Source: Amycolatopsis solani (GTDB lineage: Bacteria > Actinomycetota > Actinomycetes > Mycobacteriales > Pseudonocardiaceae). Taken from it: a stretch of DNA of 64,000 nucleotides. A model generated the notes under the pieces. That model ran no database searches and had not been told where the DNA came from. It saw only the letters and a list, made by a program, of their open reading frames with translations. The position numbers were made by a program, and so were the translations under genes. Shown one piece after another: positions 42,716 to 50,325 of this stretch. Every line of letters starts with the position of its first letter. Positions within the stretch are counted from its first letter, which is position 1. The DNA is taken from contig NZ_JAWQJT010000001.1 in NCBI RefSeq assembly GCF_033441515.1, positions 3,100,001 to 3,164,000 of the forward strand, written 5' to 3'.

Positions 42716-44053
42716 ATGCGCCGAACCACTGTGGGGACCCTGGTCGTAGTCACGCTGCTCGCCACCGCCGCGCCCGGGGAGGCGGCCGGGCTCGCCCGTG
42801 ACCCGGTGGCGGTGGTCTACGACCGGGACCACGCGCTGCACACGCTGAACGGCGGCGCGACCGACGACGAGCTGACGCTGCGGACGCAGGCGCTCGCGTC
42901 GAGCGCGTGGGCGTTCTTCCGCGGGACTTCACCGCTCTACTACCGCGACCTCGGCGAACTGCCGAAGTCCGCGTACGCCACCGCGGGCGGCGACGTCTGG
43001 CTGACCGGCGACGCCCACCTCGAGAACACCGGCGCCGACCGCGGGGCCGACAACGAAGAGCAGTTCGCGCTCAACGACACCGACGACGCCTGGCGCGGGT
43101 CGTGGACGTGGGAGGTGCGCCGCGAAGCCGTCTCGATCGTGCTCGCCGGACGCGCGAACGGCCGCAGCGCGAGCCGGATCGCGACCGACGTCGACACGTT
43201 CGTCGCCGAGTACGCGCAGTGGATCGGGAAGTTCCACGGCACGGACGACGAAGCGAGCTGGCGGCTGACCGCGAGCAACACCTCGGACCTCGTCGGCGAC
43301 CTGATCGACGCTTCCGCGGGGGACAAGCGCGCGGACCTCGTCGCGAAGTGGACCACCGGCGGGCACTTCAAGAGCGACCCCGAGCTGCAGACCGTTTCGG
43401 CGGCGACCCGGACGCAGATCGCCGACGCCGTCGCCGCCTACCGGACGACCGCGGGCCAGCCGCTCAAGACGTCCGAAGCCGTCGTGAAGGACGTGCGGCG
43501 GCGGACCGGCGCGGGCACCGGCAGCCTCGGCCGGTTCCGCTGGTACGCGCTGGTCGAGGGCGACACGACGGCTGCGTCCGACGACCGGATCCTGGAGCTC
43601 AAGCAGGAGGTCGACCCGGCGCCGAAGCAGCTCGCGCCGAACGCCACGGCGCTGACCGGCGGGCAGCGCCCGGCGCTGGCCCTGCGGTGGCTCGCCAACC
43701 GGTCCGACCCGCTCGCCGGCTGGGCCAGCGTCGGGAGCACGCCGGTGCTCGTCAAGGAGAAGTCGCCGTTCGCCGAAGACCTGGAGATCGGCGATCTGAC
43801 GTCGACGGCGATCTGGGACGACACCGTCCGCGACGTCGGCCGCCTGCTCGCCGCCGCGCACTCCCGCGCCGACCAGGACATCCCCGGCACCGGGCTCGCG
43901 TATTCCGCGGACGCCGCCATCGACGGCGCGATCACGTCGGTGCCCGGGCTGCAGGCCGAGACCCGGGCCTTCGCGACGAGCTACGCCGACCAGGTCACCA
44001 CCGACTGGCACGCCTACGTCGCCGCGAAGAATTCCGGGCGCCCGTTGTTCTGA
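42716..44053 (+). CDS. Exported DUF2252 protein
   Basis: 445 residues. Signal peptide (TTVGTLVVVTLLATAAPGEAAG), then a DUF2252 domain: FFRGTSPLYYRDL, WLTGDAHLENTG, ALNDTDDAWRGSWTWEVRREAVSIVLAGR are the family's characteristic segments, distantly related to kinase folds (GDAHLEN resembles the catalytic-loop GDxHxxN of phosphotransferases). Its second half contains VGRLLAAAHSRAD. Function of the family is not established. ATG 42716 gives the signal peptide. Confidence 0.82.
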   Translation: MRRTTVGTLVVVTLLATAAPGEAAGLARDPVAVVYDRDHALHTLNGGATDDELTLRTQALASSAWAFFRGTSPLYYRDLGELPKSAYATAGGDVWLTGDAHLENTGADRGADNEEQFALNDTDDAWRGSWTWEVRREAVSIVLAGRANGRSASRIATDVDTFVAEYAQWIGKFHGTDDEASWRLTASNTSDLVGDLIDASAGDKRADLVAKWTTGGHFKSDPELQTVSAATRTQIADAVAAYRTTAGQPLKTSEAVVKDVRRRTGAGTGSLGRFRWYALVEGDTTAASDDRILELKQEVDPAPKQLAPNATALTGGQRPALALRWLANRSDPLAGWASVGSTPVLVKEKSPFAEDLEIGDLTSTAIWDDTVRDVGRLLAAAHSRADQDIPGTGLAYSADAAIDGAITSVPGLQAETRAFATSYADQVTTDWHAYVAAKNSGRPLF

Positions 44054-44116
44054 GTTGTCGATTTCGCCGCCCCTCGCGTGACGGAGTAGGAAAGGACCAC
44101 GACGAGAGGAACGGCC

Positions 44117-44455
44117 ATGGCGCAGTACGCGGTGCTGATCTACGAGCGGGTGCCGCCCGAGGAGCTGCCGAAGGAGATCATGGACCGGCACCTGGGGCTG
44201 CCGGAGCTGATCGCCTCGAAGGGCGGCAAGGTGACCGCGGGCCTGGCCCTGCAGCCGAACGAAACGGCCACCGCCATCCGCGGCGACCTCGTCACCGACG
44301 GGCCGTTCGTGGAGACCAAGGAGGTGCTGGCCGGGGTGTACCTGCTGGAGGCTCGCGACCTCGACCACGCGCTCGCCTGCGCGAAGCTGACGCCGGTCGT
44401 CGACGGCGGCGTCGAGGTCCGGCCGCTGATCGACTTCCAGGTGGTGCCGGACTGA
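44117..44455 (+). CDS. YCII-family (DGPF) protein
   Basis: 112 residues. AVLIYERVPPEELP..., ITDGPFVETKE-like segment TDGPFVETKEVLAGVYLLEARDLDHAL and the terminal VRPLIDFQ are diagnostic of the DGPF subgroup of YCII proteins, which regularly accompanies ECF42 sigma factors and may modulate them. ATG 44117. Its stop overlaps the sigma-factor start region (CTGA), so the two are almost certainly translated together. Confidence 0.88.
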   Translation: MAQYAVLIYERVPPEELPKEIMDRHLGLPELIASKGGKVTAGLALQPNETATAIRGDLVTDGPFVETKEVLAGVYLLEARDLDHALACAKLTPVVDGGVEVRPLIDFQVVPD

Positions 44456-45675
44456 CCTCCGCCGCGGACGCCGTCGCCGAGGCGCACCGTCGCGAGTGGG
44501 CCTACGTGCTCGCCGCGACGGTGCGGGTCAGCCGCGACCTCGACGAGGCCGAAGAGGCCGTGCAGGACGCGTACCTGCAGGCGCTGGAGCGCTGGGCACG
44601 CGACGGCGTCCCTGACCGGCCCGGCGCGTGGCTGACCACGGTCGCGCGCCGGACCGCGCTCAACGGCGTCCGGCACCGGGAGGTGCTGCGGCGCAAGCTC
44701 CCGCTGCTGGTCGAGCCCGAGGCCGCCGAACCACCGGAGCCGGCCGGCCCGATCCCGGACGACCGGCTGCGGCTCGTCTTCACCTGCTGCCACCCGGCGC
44801 TGGCGCAGGAGGCCCAGATCGCGCTGACGCTGCGGCTGGTGTGCGGCGTCGCGACCGCCGACATCGCGCACGCGTTCCTGGTGCCGGAGCCGACGATGGC
44901 CGCCCGGATCACGCGGGCGAAGAAGAAGATCGCGGCCGCGAGCATCCCGTACGCGGTCCCGGCCGCCGCCGACCTGCCCGCGCGGGTGTCGGTCGTGCTG
45001 ACCGTCGTCCACCTGCTGTTTTCGGCCGGGCACACCGCACCCACCGGCACCGACCTGGTCCGCGCCGAGCTGACCGCGCGGGCCCTCGACCTCGCGCGGA
45101 TGCTGCGTGCCCTGCTGCCGTCCGACACCGAGGTCGCCGGGCTGCTGGCGTTGCTGCTGGTCCACCAGGCCCGCCTGCGGACCCGGACCGACGCGGCCGG
45201 GCGCTTGCTGCGGCTCGAGGACCAGGACCGCGCCCGCTGGGACGCCGAGCTGATCGCGGAGGCCGAGGGGCTCGTCGTCGAGGCGCTGAAGTCCGGGCCG
45301 CCCGGCCGGTTCAGCGTCCAGGCCGCGATCGCGGCGCTGCACGCGCAGGCGCCGAGCTACGCCGAGACGGACTGGCCGCAGATCCTGACCCTCTACGACG
45401 TGCTGCTCGGCCTGTGGCCGTCCCCGGTGGTGGCGCTCAACCGCGCGGTGGCACTGTCCATGGTGGACGGTCCGGCGGCGGCGCTGGCCGAGGTCGCCCG
45501 GCTCGAGTCGGACGGCAGGCTGGCGGGCTACCGCTACTTGCCCGCGACGAAGGCGGACCTGCTGCACCGCCTGGGCCGCGACGCGGAGGCGGCGGAGGCG
45601 TACCGGGCGGCTCTGGAGCTCAGCGACAACGCCGTGGAGCAAGAGTTCCTCGCCGCCCGCCTCGTGAGTGTTTAG
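44452..45675 (+). CDS. ECF42-type RNA polymerase sigma factor with C-terminal TPR domain
   Basis: About 407 residues. Sigma region 2 (LDEAEEAVQDAYLQALERW), region 4 (FTCCHPALAQEAQIALTLRLVCGVATADIAHAFLVPEPTMAARITRAKKKI) and a helical TPR-like C-terminal half (NRAVALSMVDGPAAALAEVARL ... DAEAAEAYRAALELSDNAVEQEFLAARL) match ECF42. The conserved N-terminus (AVAEAHRREWAYVLA) has no ATG, GTG or TTG before it in frame; CTG 44452, with AGGTGG at 44439-44444 and a 7-base spacer, is the best start and overlaps the YCII stop. Its last codons and stop are provided by the palindrome at 45661. Confidence 0.85.
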   Translation: MTSAADAVAEAHRREWAYVLAATVRVSRDLDEAEEAVQDAYLQALERWARDGVPDRPGAWLTTVARRTALNGVRHREVLRRKLPLLVEPEAAEPPEPAGPIPDDRLRLVFTCCHPALAQEAQIALTLRLVCGVATADIAHAFLVPEPTMAARITRAKKKIAAASIPYAVPAAADLPARVSVVLTVVHLLFSAGHTAPTGTDLVRAELTARALDLARMLRALLPSDTEVAGLLALLLVHQARLRTRTDAAGRLLRLEDQDRARWDAELIAEAEGLVVEALKSGPPGRFSVQAAIAALHAQAPSYAETDWPQILTLYDVLLGLWPSPVVALNRAVALSMVDGPAAALAEVARLESDGRLAGYRYLPATKADLLHRLGRDAEAAEAYRAALELSDNAVEQEFLAARLVSV

Positions 45676-45706
45676 GTCGGTTAGAACCGTCCTAAACACT
45701 CACGAG
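45661..45706. repeat. 46-bp palindromic element between convergent genes
   Basis: CTCGTGAGTGTTTAGG (45661-45676) pairs with CCTAAACACTCACGAG (45691-45706), and the centre is CGGTT-AG-AACCG (45678-45689). Same family as 21944-21991. It supplies the stop codon of the sigma factor on one strand (TAG 45673-45675) and of the membrane-protein gene on the other (TGA 45700-45702), and may act as a bidirectional terminator. Confidence 0.85.
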
Positions 45707-46050
45707 GGCTTGAACAGCAGGACGAACCCCGCGCCCGAAAGGACCAGTGCCGCCAGGAAGAACGCGCCGTGGCCGTAGGCGCGTGTCACGACGTCGCCGA
45801 CCAGCTGCACCACCAAGTCCACGATGCCGAGCGCACCCACGATCGCCAGCGCGGTCCGGGTCCCTTTCACCCCGCGGTACACGCCGTAGACGAGGAGCGC
45901 CCACAACCCGGCGCAAACGACGTACGCGAGTACGGCGACCGGCGGCGGAACGGCCGCCTCCACCGGGGTGCGGCGCCCGCCCAGCAAAGTTCCGAGGAAC
46001 CAGCACGCCGTCGCGCCCCACCAGGCGAAAGCGGCGCGGGGCGCGGGCAT
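45700..46050 (-). CDS. Small four-helix membrane protein, function unknown
   Basis: About 116 residues with four hydrophobic segments: AWWGATACWFLGTLLGG, VAVLAYVVCAGLWALLVYGVY, TALAIVGALGIVDLVVQLVGD and GAFFLAALVLSGAGFVLLF. Start uncertain: ATG 46050 (PAPRAAFAWW) or GTG 46074; neither has a strong ribosome site. No characterised family recognised. It converges on the sigma factor; the shared palindrome forms both gene ends. Confidence 0.7.
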   Translation of the reverse strand: MPAPRAAFAWWGATACWFLGTLLGGRRTPVEAAVPPPVAVLAYVVCAGLWALLVYGVYRGVKGTRTALAIVGALGIVDLVVQLVGDVVTRAYGHGAFFLAALVLSGAGFVLLFKPS

Positions 46051-46121
46051 GGCCGGAGCGTAGGCCGGGAACACGCCGATCCGGCACGGCCGTGCACCGA
46101 ACTGTTACCCACCAGGTGTCA

Positions 46122-46152
46122 CACCGGGGTGCTATAAAACGCTACCCCGGTG
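46122..46152. promoter_or_regulatory. Inverted repeat around TATAAA upstream of signalling cassette
   Basis: CACCGGGGT (46122-46130) and ACCCCGGTG (46144-46152) are perfect 9-bp arms with a 13-base loop that contains TATAAAA. It lies about 95 bp upstream of the response regulator-phosphatase gene and may be its promoter with an operator, or a terminator-like hairpin after nothing on the plus strand. Confidence 0.35.
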
Positions 46153-46246
46153 AGACCGGTTCCGCGGCCGTAGGCGGCCGCCGCCGGTGCCGCTAGGGTT
46201 GATCGTCTGGATGTGCTGGCCGAGGGCAGCCGAACGGGAGAAGCCG

Positions 46247-47443
46247 GTGACCGCCGACTCATCGTGGGATCCCGGCACCCGCTTGCGGGTGCTGCTGGTC
46301 GAGGACGACGACGGCGACGCGCTGCTGGTCGAGGAGATGCTGGCGGACACGTCCGTCCCGTTCTCGCTCGAACGCGTCGAAACGCTCGCCGCCGCGCTGA
46401 CCGGCCCGCTCACCGCCGACTGCGTCGTGCTCGACCTGCAACTGCCCGACGCGATGGGTCTCAGCGGGCTGACGAAGCTCGGCCAGCACGCGCCCGGCGT
46501 CGCGATCGTGGTCCTGACCGGCGGGCACGACCAGGCCACCGGCGTCGCCGCGGTCGCCGCCGGCGCGCAGGACTACCTCGTCAAGGACCAGGTCGACGGC
46601 CCGCTGCTGGTGAAGGCCCTGCGTTTCGCCCGCGAGCGCAAGCGCGCCGAGCAGGTCGAGCAGCAGTTCCTGCAGCAGCAGCTGCTCGCGCGGGAGAACG
46701 CGCGGCTCGAACGCGGCCTGCTGCCCAGCCCGCTGCTGCGCGACTCCCACCTCGACCTGGCCGCCCGCTACCGGCCCGGCCGCAACGGCTCCCTGCTCGG
46801 CGGCGACTTCTACGACGCCATCGAGCTCGCCGACGGCAGCGTGCACATGATGATCGGCGACGTCTGCGGCCACGGCCCGGACGAGGCCGCGCTCGGCGTC
46901 GCGCTCCGGATCGCCTGGCGCTCGCTCGTGATGGCCGGCCTGCCGATGGCCGACGTGCTGAGCATGGTCGAGCGGGTGCTGGTGCACGAGCGGATCGAGC
47001 CGCTGTTCGCCACGGTCTGCATGGTCGTCGTCGCGCCCGACCGGCGGTCACTGCGGCTGTCGCTGGCCGGCCACCTGCCGCCCCTGCTGCTCACCCCCGG
47101 CGACGGGCACCTGCTCTCCGGCGAACGCCTCGGCGTCCCGCTCGGCATCGTCGAGGGCGCCAAGTGGGACGCCCTCGACGTCACGCTGGAGCCCGGCTGG
47201 TCGCTGCTGCTCTACACCGACGGCGTCTTCGAGGGCCGGGTCGGCGCCGGGTCCGAGCGGCTGGGTCACGAGCGGATGGCCGAGCTCGTGCTCGACATCC
47301 GGCGCCGCGGCGGGCTCGACGGCACGGACCTGCTCGACGAGCTGATCGCCCGCGCCGAGCGGTTCAACGCCGGCCCGCTCGACGACGACGTCGCCCTCGC
47401 CCTGCTGAGCCACGACCCGGGGAGCCCGCCCGATGCCCGCTGA
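46247..47443 (+). CDS. Response regulator fused to PP2C/SpoIIE serine phosphatase
   Basis: 398 residues. Receiver domain (1-125) with LLVEDDDGDA, the phospho-acceptor Asp63 in CVVLDLQLPD, VVLTGG and the KDQ position. A coiled-coil linker (RFARERKRAEQVEQQFLQQQLLARENARLERGLLP) joins it to a PP2C domain: GGDFYDAIEL, MMIGDVCGHGPDEAA and TDGVFEGR carry the metal-binding Asp residues. Such RsbU/RsbP-like proteins dephosphorylate a STAS antagonist. GTG 46247 was chosen (GGGAGA upstream; the frame upstream lacks similarity). First gene of a five-gene signalling run. Confidence 0.88.
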   Translation: MTADSSWDPGTRLRVLLVEDDDGDALLVEEMLADTSVPFSLERVETLAAALTGPLTADCVVLDLQLPDAMGLSGLTKLGQHAPGVAIVVLTGGHDQATGVAAVAAGAQDYLVKDQVDGPLLVKALRFARERKRAEQVEQQFLQQQLLARENARLERGLLPSPLLRDSHLDLAARYRPGRNGSLLGGDFYDAIELADGSVHMMIGDVCGHGPDEAALGVALRIAWRSLVMAGLPMADVLSMVERVLVHERIEPLFATVCMVVVAPDRRSLRLSLAGHLPPLLLTPGDGHLLSGERLGVPLGIVEGAKWDALDVTLEPGWSLLLYTDGVFEGRVGAGSERLGHERMAELVLDIRRRGGLDGTDLLDELIARAERFNAGPLDDDVALALLSHDPGSPPDAR

Positions 47444-48953
47444 AGCACGCGGCTGGTCGATCGGCCGCTGGCTGACCCTCCTCGCCGTCGCCGAGACGGC
47501 GTTGCTCCTCGCCGCGCTGATCGGCGGCGGGATCGCGCTGAACAACCTCACCGACGCCCGCAACCGCCTGCTCGACGTGATCGGGCCGCAGCGGCTGGCC
47601 GCCCTCCAGCTGTCGACCGCGCTGCTGGACCAGGAGACCGGTGTCCGCGGCTACCAGCTCGGCCGTCAGCCGGAGTTCCTCGAGCCCTACACCGACGGCG
47701 TCCGGGCGGAGGCCGTCGCCGTGACCCAGCTGCGGCAGGCCGGCGCGGCCCCGGGCACCGAGCTCGGCGACGACCTCGACGCCGTGGTCCGTGCGGTCAC
47801 GGCGTGGCAGGCCGCGGCCGCGCCGACCATCGCCCCCGGCGCGCCGCCGGTGACCCCGGCGCAGGTCGAGCGCGGCCGGGAGCTGTTCACCGCGGTGCGC
47901 ACGGCGCTCGACACCCAGCTCGGTCACCTGGCCGCGGTCCGCGACACCGGGCGCGCCGAGCTCGACGCCGCGGCGAGCCTGCTGAACGCGATGCTCGTCG
48001 CCATCGCCGTGCTGCTCGTGGTGCTGTTCGCGGCGCTGTCCTTCGGGCTGCGGCGGATCATCACCCGGCCGATCCTCGGCCTGGCCGACGAAGTCCGGCA
48101 GGTCGCCGACCGGGACATCCACCGCCCGGTGCACGGCAGCGGGCCGCGGGAGATCGCGCAGCTCGGCGCCGACGTCGAAGCCATGCGGCAGCGCATCCTC
48201 GACGAGGTCGCCGAGCTGGAGCGCGCGCACGCGATGCTCGACCGGCGCACGCGCGAGCTGGAGCGGTCCAACGCCGACCTCGAGCAGTTCGCCTACGTCG
48301 CTTCGCACGACCTGCAGGAGCCGCTGCGGAAGGTCGCCAGCTTCTGCCAGCTGCTCCAGCGGCGCTACCAGGGCCTGCTGGACGAACGCGGCGACCAGTA
48401 CATCGAGTACGCCGTCGACGGCGCGAAGCGGATGCAGATCCTGATCAACGACCTGCTGGCGTTTTCGCGGGTCGGCCGGAAACCGGGCGAGCACGTGCTG
48501 ATCGGCGCGGACCGGCTGGTCGACGACGCGCTGGCGAACCTGGAGGTCGCGCTCTCCCTGAGCGGCGGCAAGGTCACCCACGTCGACCTACCCGAGGTGC
48601 GCGTCGAACCGGCGCTGATGACGGCGGTGTTCCAGAACTTGATCGGCAACGCGCTGAAGTTCAAGGGCGAGACCCCGCCGGAAGTGCGCGTCACCGCCGA
48701 GCGCGACGGCGACGACTGGGTGTTCACGGTGTCGGACAACGGGATCGGCATCGACGCGGAATACGCCGAACGGGTGTTCGCGCTCTTCCAGCGCCTCCAC
48801 ACGCGATCCGCCTACCCGGGCACGGGCATCGGTCTCGCCCTGTGCCGCCGGATCGTCGAGTACCACGGCGGCCGGATCTGGCTCGACACCGCGGCCGCGG
48901 ACACGACGTTCCGCTTCACCCTGCCGGCACGAGAGGACAATGGGGAAGTATGA
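47433..48953 (+). CDS. CHASE3-HAMP sensor histidine kinase
   Basis: 506 residues. TM1 ([23 protein letters not shown]), an extracytoplasmic CHASE3 domain ([18 protein letters not shown]), TM2 ([24 protein letters not shown]), HAMP, a coiled coil, then HisKA with His292 in [14 protein letters not shown] and an HATPase_c domain with N-box ([11 protein letters not shown]), G1 (DNGIGID) and G2 (GTGIGLALC). The 'SHDLQEPLR' type is close to phytochrome/Cph1-like kinases partnered with single-domain response regulators. Overlaps the preceding gene by 11 bp; its stop overlaps the next start (ATGA). Confidence 0.9.
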   Translation: MPAEARGWSIGRWLTLLAVAETALLLAALIGGGIALNNLTDARNRLLDVIGPQRLAALQLSTALLDQETGVRGYQLGRQPEFLEPYTDGVRAEAVAVTQLRQAGAAPGTELGDDLDAVVRAVTAWQAAAAPTIAPGAPPVTPAQVERGRELFTAVRTALDTQLGHLAAVRDTGRAELDAAASLLNAMLVAIAVLLVVLFAALSFGLRRIITRPILGLADEVRQVADRDIHRPVHGSGPREIAQLGADVEAMRQRILDEVAELERAHAMLDRRTRELERSNADLEQFAYVASHDLQEPLRKVASFCQLLQRRYQGLLDERGDQYIEYAVDGAKRMQILINDLLAFSRVGRKPGEHVLIGADRLVDDALANLEVALSLSGGKVTHVDLPEVRVEPALMTAVFQNLIGNALKFKGETPPEVRVTAERDGDDWVFTVSDNGIGIDAEYAERVFALFQRLHTRSAYPGTGIGLALCRRIVEYHGGRIWLDTAAADTTFRFTLPAREDNGEV

Positions 48954-49390
48954 CGCAGGCGCCTGCCCCGATCGACATCCTGCTGGTCGAGGACGACCCC
49001 GGCGACGTGCTGATGACGCGGGAAGCGTTCGAGCACCACAAGATCCGCAACGCGCTGCACGTCGCGGCCGACGGCGTCGAGGCGCTCGAGTTCCTCCACC
49101 GCGAGGGGCGGTTCCGGACGGCGCCGCGGCCCGGGCTGATCCTGCTCGACCTCAACCTGCCCCGCAAGGACGGCCGCGAGCTGCTCGCCGAGATCAAGCG
49201 GGACGGGGACCTGTGCACGATCCCCGTCGTCGTGCTCACCACGTCCGAGGCGGAAGAGGACATCCTGCGCAGCTACGAGCTGCACGCGAACGCCTACGTC
49301 ACCAAGCCGGTCGACTTCGAGAAGTTCATCGAGGTGGTCCGGAAGATCGACGAGTTCTGGGTCTCGGTGGTGCAACTCCCGCACCGGTAG
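48950..49390 (+). CDS. Single-domain response regulator (Rcp1-like)
   Basis: 146 residues. Receiver domain only: acidic pocket [12 protein letters not shown], phosphorylated Asp67 in [19 protein letters not shown] and Lys in [11 protein letters not shown]. The long alpha-helical insert and the C-terminal [13 protein letters not shown] are typical of Rcp1-type regulators that accompany histidine kinases of the kind encoded just upstream. Coupled to the kinase (ATGA). Its output partner may be the PP2C protein or another kinase. Confidence 0.88.
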   Translation: MTQAPAPIDILLVEDDPGDVLMTREAFEHHKIRNALHVAADGVEALEFLHREGRFRTAPRPGLILLDLNLPRKDGRELLAEIKRDGDLCTIPVVVLTTSEAEEDILRSYELHANAYVTKPVDFEKFIEVVRKIDEFWVSVVQLPHR

Positions 49391-49424
49391 CCGTTTGCCG
49401 GGGAGTGGGGCACGATGGAGTGCC

Positions 49425-49781
49425 GTGACCTCTTCATCACGGGATCTTCCCGCCACCGAGCTGGCGGTCACGCTCGCTTGGCGGGGCCGGGCGGCGGTGC
49501 TGGGCGTGGCGGGGGAGATCGACCTGCTCAGCGCGCCGGAGTTCGAGGACGTCGTCGACGCGGTGCTGGCCGACGGGCCGGAAACGCTGGTCGTGGACCT
49601 GCGGTCGGTGACGTTCTTCTGCTCCGCGGGGCTGCAGGTGCTCGCCTCGGCCCACCGGCGGCTGGCCGAAAGCGCGTTGCGGGTGGTCAGCGACTCCCCG
49701 GTGACGTCCGGCCCGCTCAAGACGACCGGCCTCGACACGTGGATCAGCGTCCACCCGACGGTCGACGAAGCACTCACGTGA
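49425..49781 (+). CDS. STAS-domain anti-sigma factor antagonist
   Basis: 118 residues. AVLGVAGEIDLLSAPEFEDVVDAVLADGPETLVVDLRSVTFFCSAGLQVLASAHRRL is a STAS domain; Ser67 in FFCSAGLQVL is at the position phosphorylated in SpoIIAA/RsbV antagonists. GTG 49425 is chosen with GGAG four bases upstream. It probably binds the ATPase encoded next, and the phosphatase at 46247 would reactivate it. Coupled to the next gene (GTGA). Confidence 0.88.
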   Translation: MTSSSRDLPATELAVTLAWRGRAAVLGVAGEIDLLSAPEFEDVVDAVLADGPETLVVDLRSVTFFCSAGLQVLASAHRRLAESALRVVSDSPVTSGPLKTTGLDTWISVHPTVDEALT

Positions 49782-50227
49782 CGGCCCGCGGCACGGAAGA
49801 AGGGCGACCCCCGATGCACGAACCCGCCGGGTCGTTCCGCTGCCACGGCGTCGAAGCGGTACCCGAGGCACTGCGCCGGCTCCGGCACGACCTGATGGCG
49901 TGGGTGCTGGCGGTGGGCGTCGACGAGGCACTGGCGAGGGACATCGTGCTGGCCGGCTACGAAGCACTGGCGAACGTGGCCGACCACGCGTACGGCGGCG
50001 CGGGCGCCGGGGTGGTCGACCTGGACGCGACGGCCCACGACGACCGGATCGAAGTGGTGATCACCGACCACGGCCAGTGGCGGGCACCGGTGGTCGACCC
50101 GCGCCCGGTTTCCCCGCGCGGCCGCGGGTTGCTGCTGCTGCGCGCCAGCGCCGACCGGGCGGACATCTCGTCCGGCGAGAGCGGCACCGTGGTCACCCTG
50201 ACCTGGGACCTCGACCCGGTCGGCTGA
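49778..50227 (+). CDS. Anti-sigma factor serine kinase (RsbW-like ATPase)
   Basis: About 149 residues. The GHKL ATP-binding fold shows ALRRLRHDLMAWVLAVGVDEALARDIVLAGYEALANVADHAY (N-box with Asn), VVITDHGQW and SPRGRGLLLLRASADRADI. Such proteins bind a sigma factor and phosphorylate the STAS antagonist. Start: GTG 49778 overlaps the antagonist stop, or ATG 49814. No sigma factor follows, so the partner sigma is encoded elsewhere. Confidence 0.85.
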   Translation: MTARGTEEGRPPMHEPAGSFRCHGVEAVPEALRRLRHDLMAWVLAVGVDEALARDIVLAGYEALANVADHAYGGAGAGVVDLDATAHDDRIEVVITDHGQWRAPVVDPRPVSPRGRGLLLLRASADRADISSGESGTVVTLTWDLDPVG

Positions 50228-50230
50228 CGC

Positions 50231-50319
50231 AAGCGCCCCAATGTGGCGTTCGGTGCGTCCAGCGCACCCAATGTGGCGTTCGGTGCGTTGGACGCAACCA
50301 ACGCCACATTGGGGCGCTT
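50231..50319. repeat. Palindromic repeat cluster, possible bidirectional terminator
   Basis: AAGCGCCCCAATGTGGCGTT (50231-50250) is exactly inverted at 50300-50319. CCCAATGTGGCGTTCGGTGC also occurs as direct copies from 50237 and 50267, 30 bp apart. It fills the gap between convergent genes and could terminate both; it looks like an interspersed repeat unit. Confidence 0.8.
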
Positions 50320-50325
50320 CGGGCT

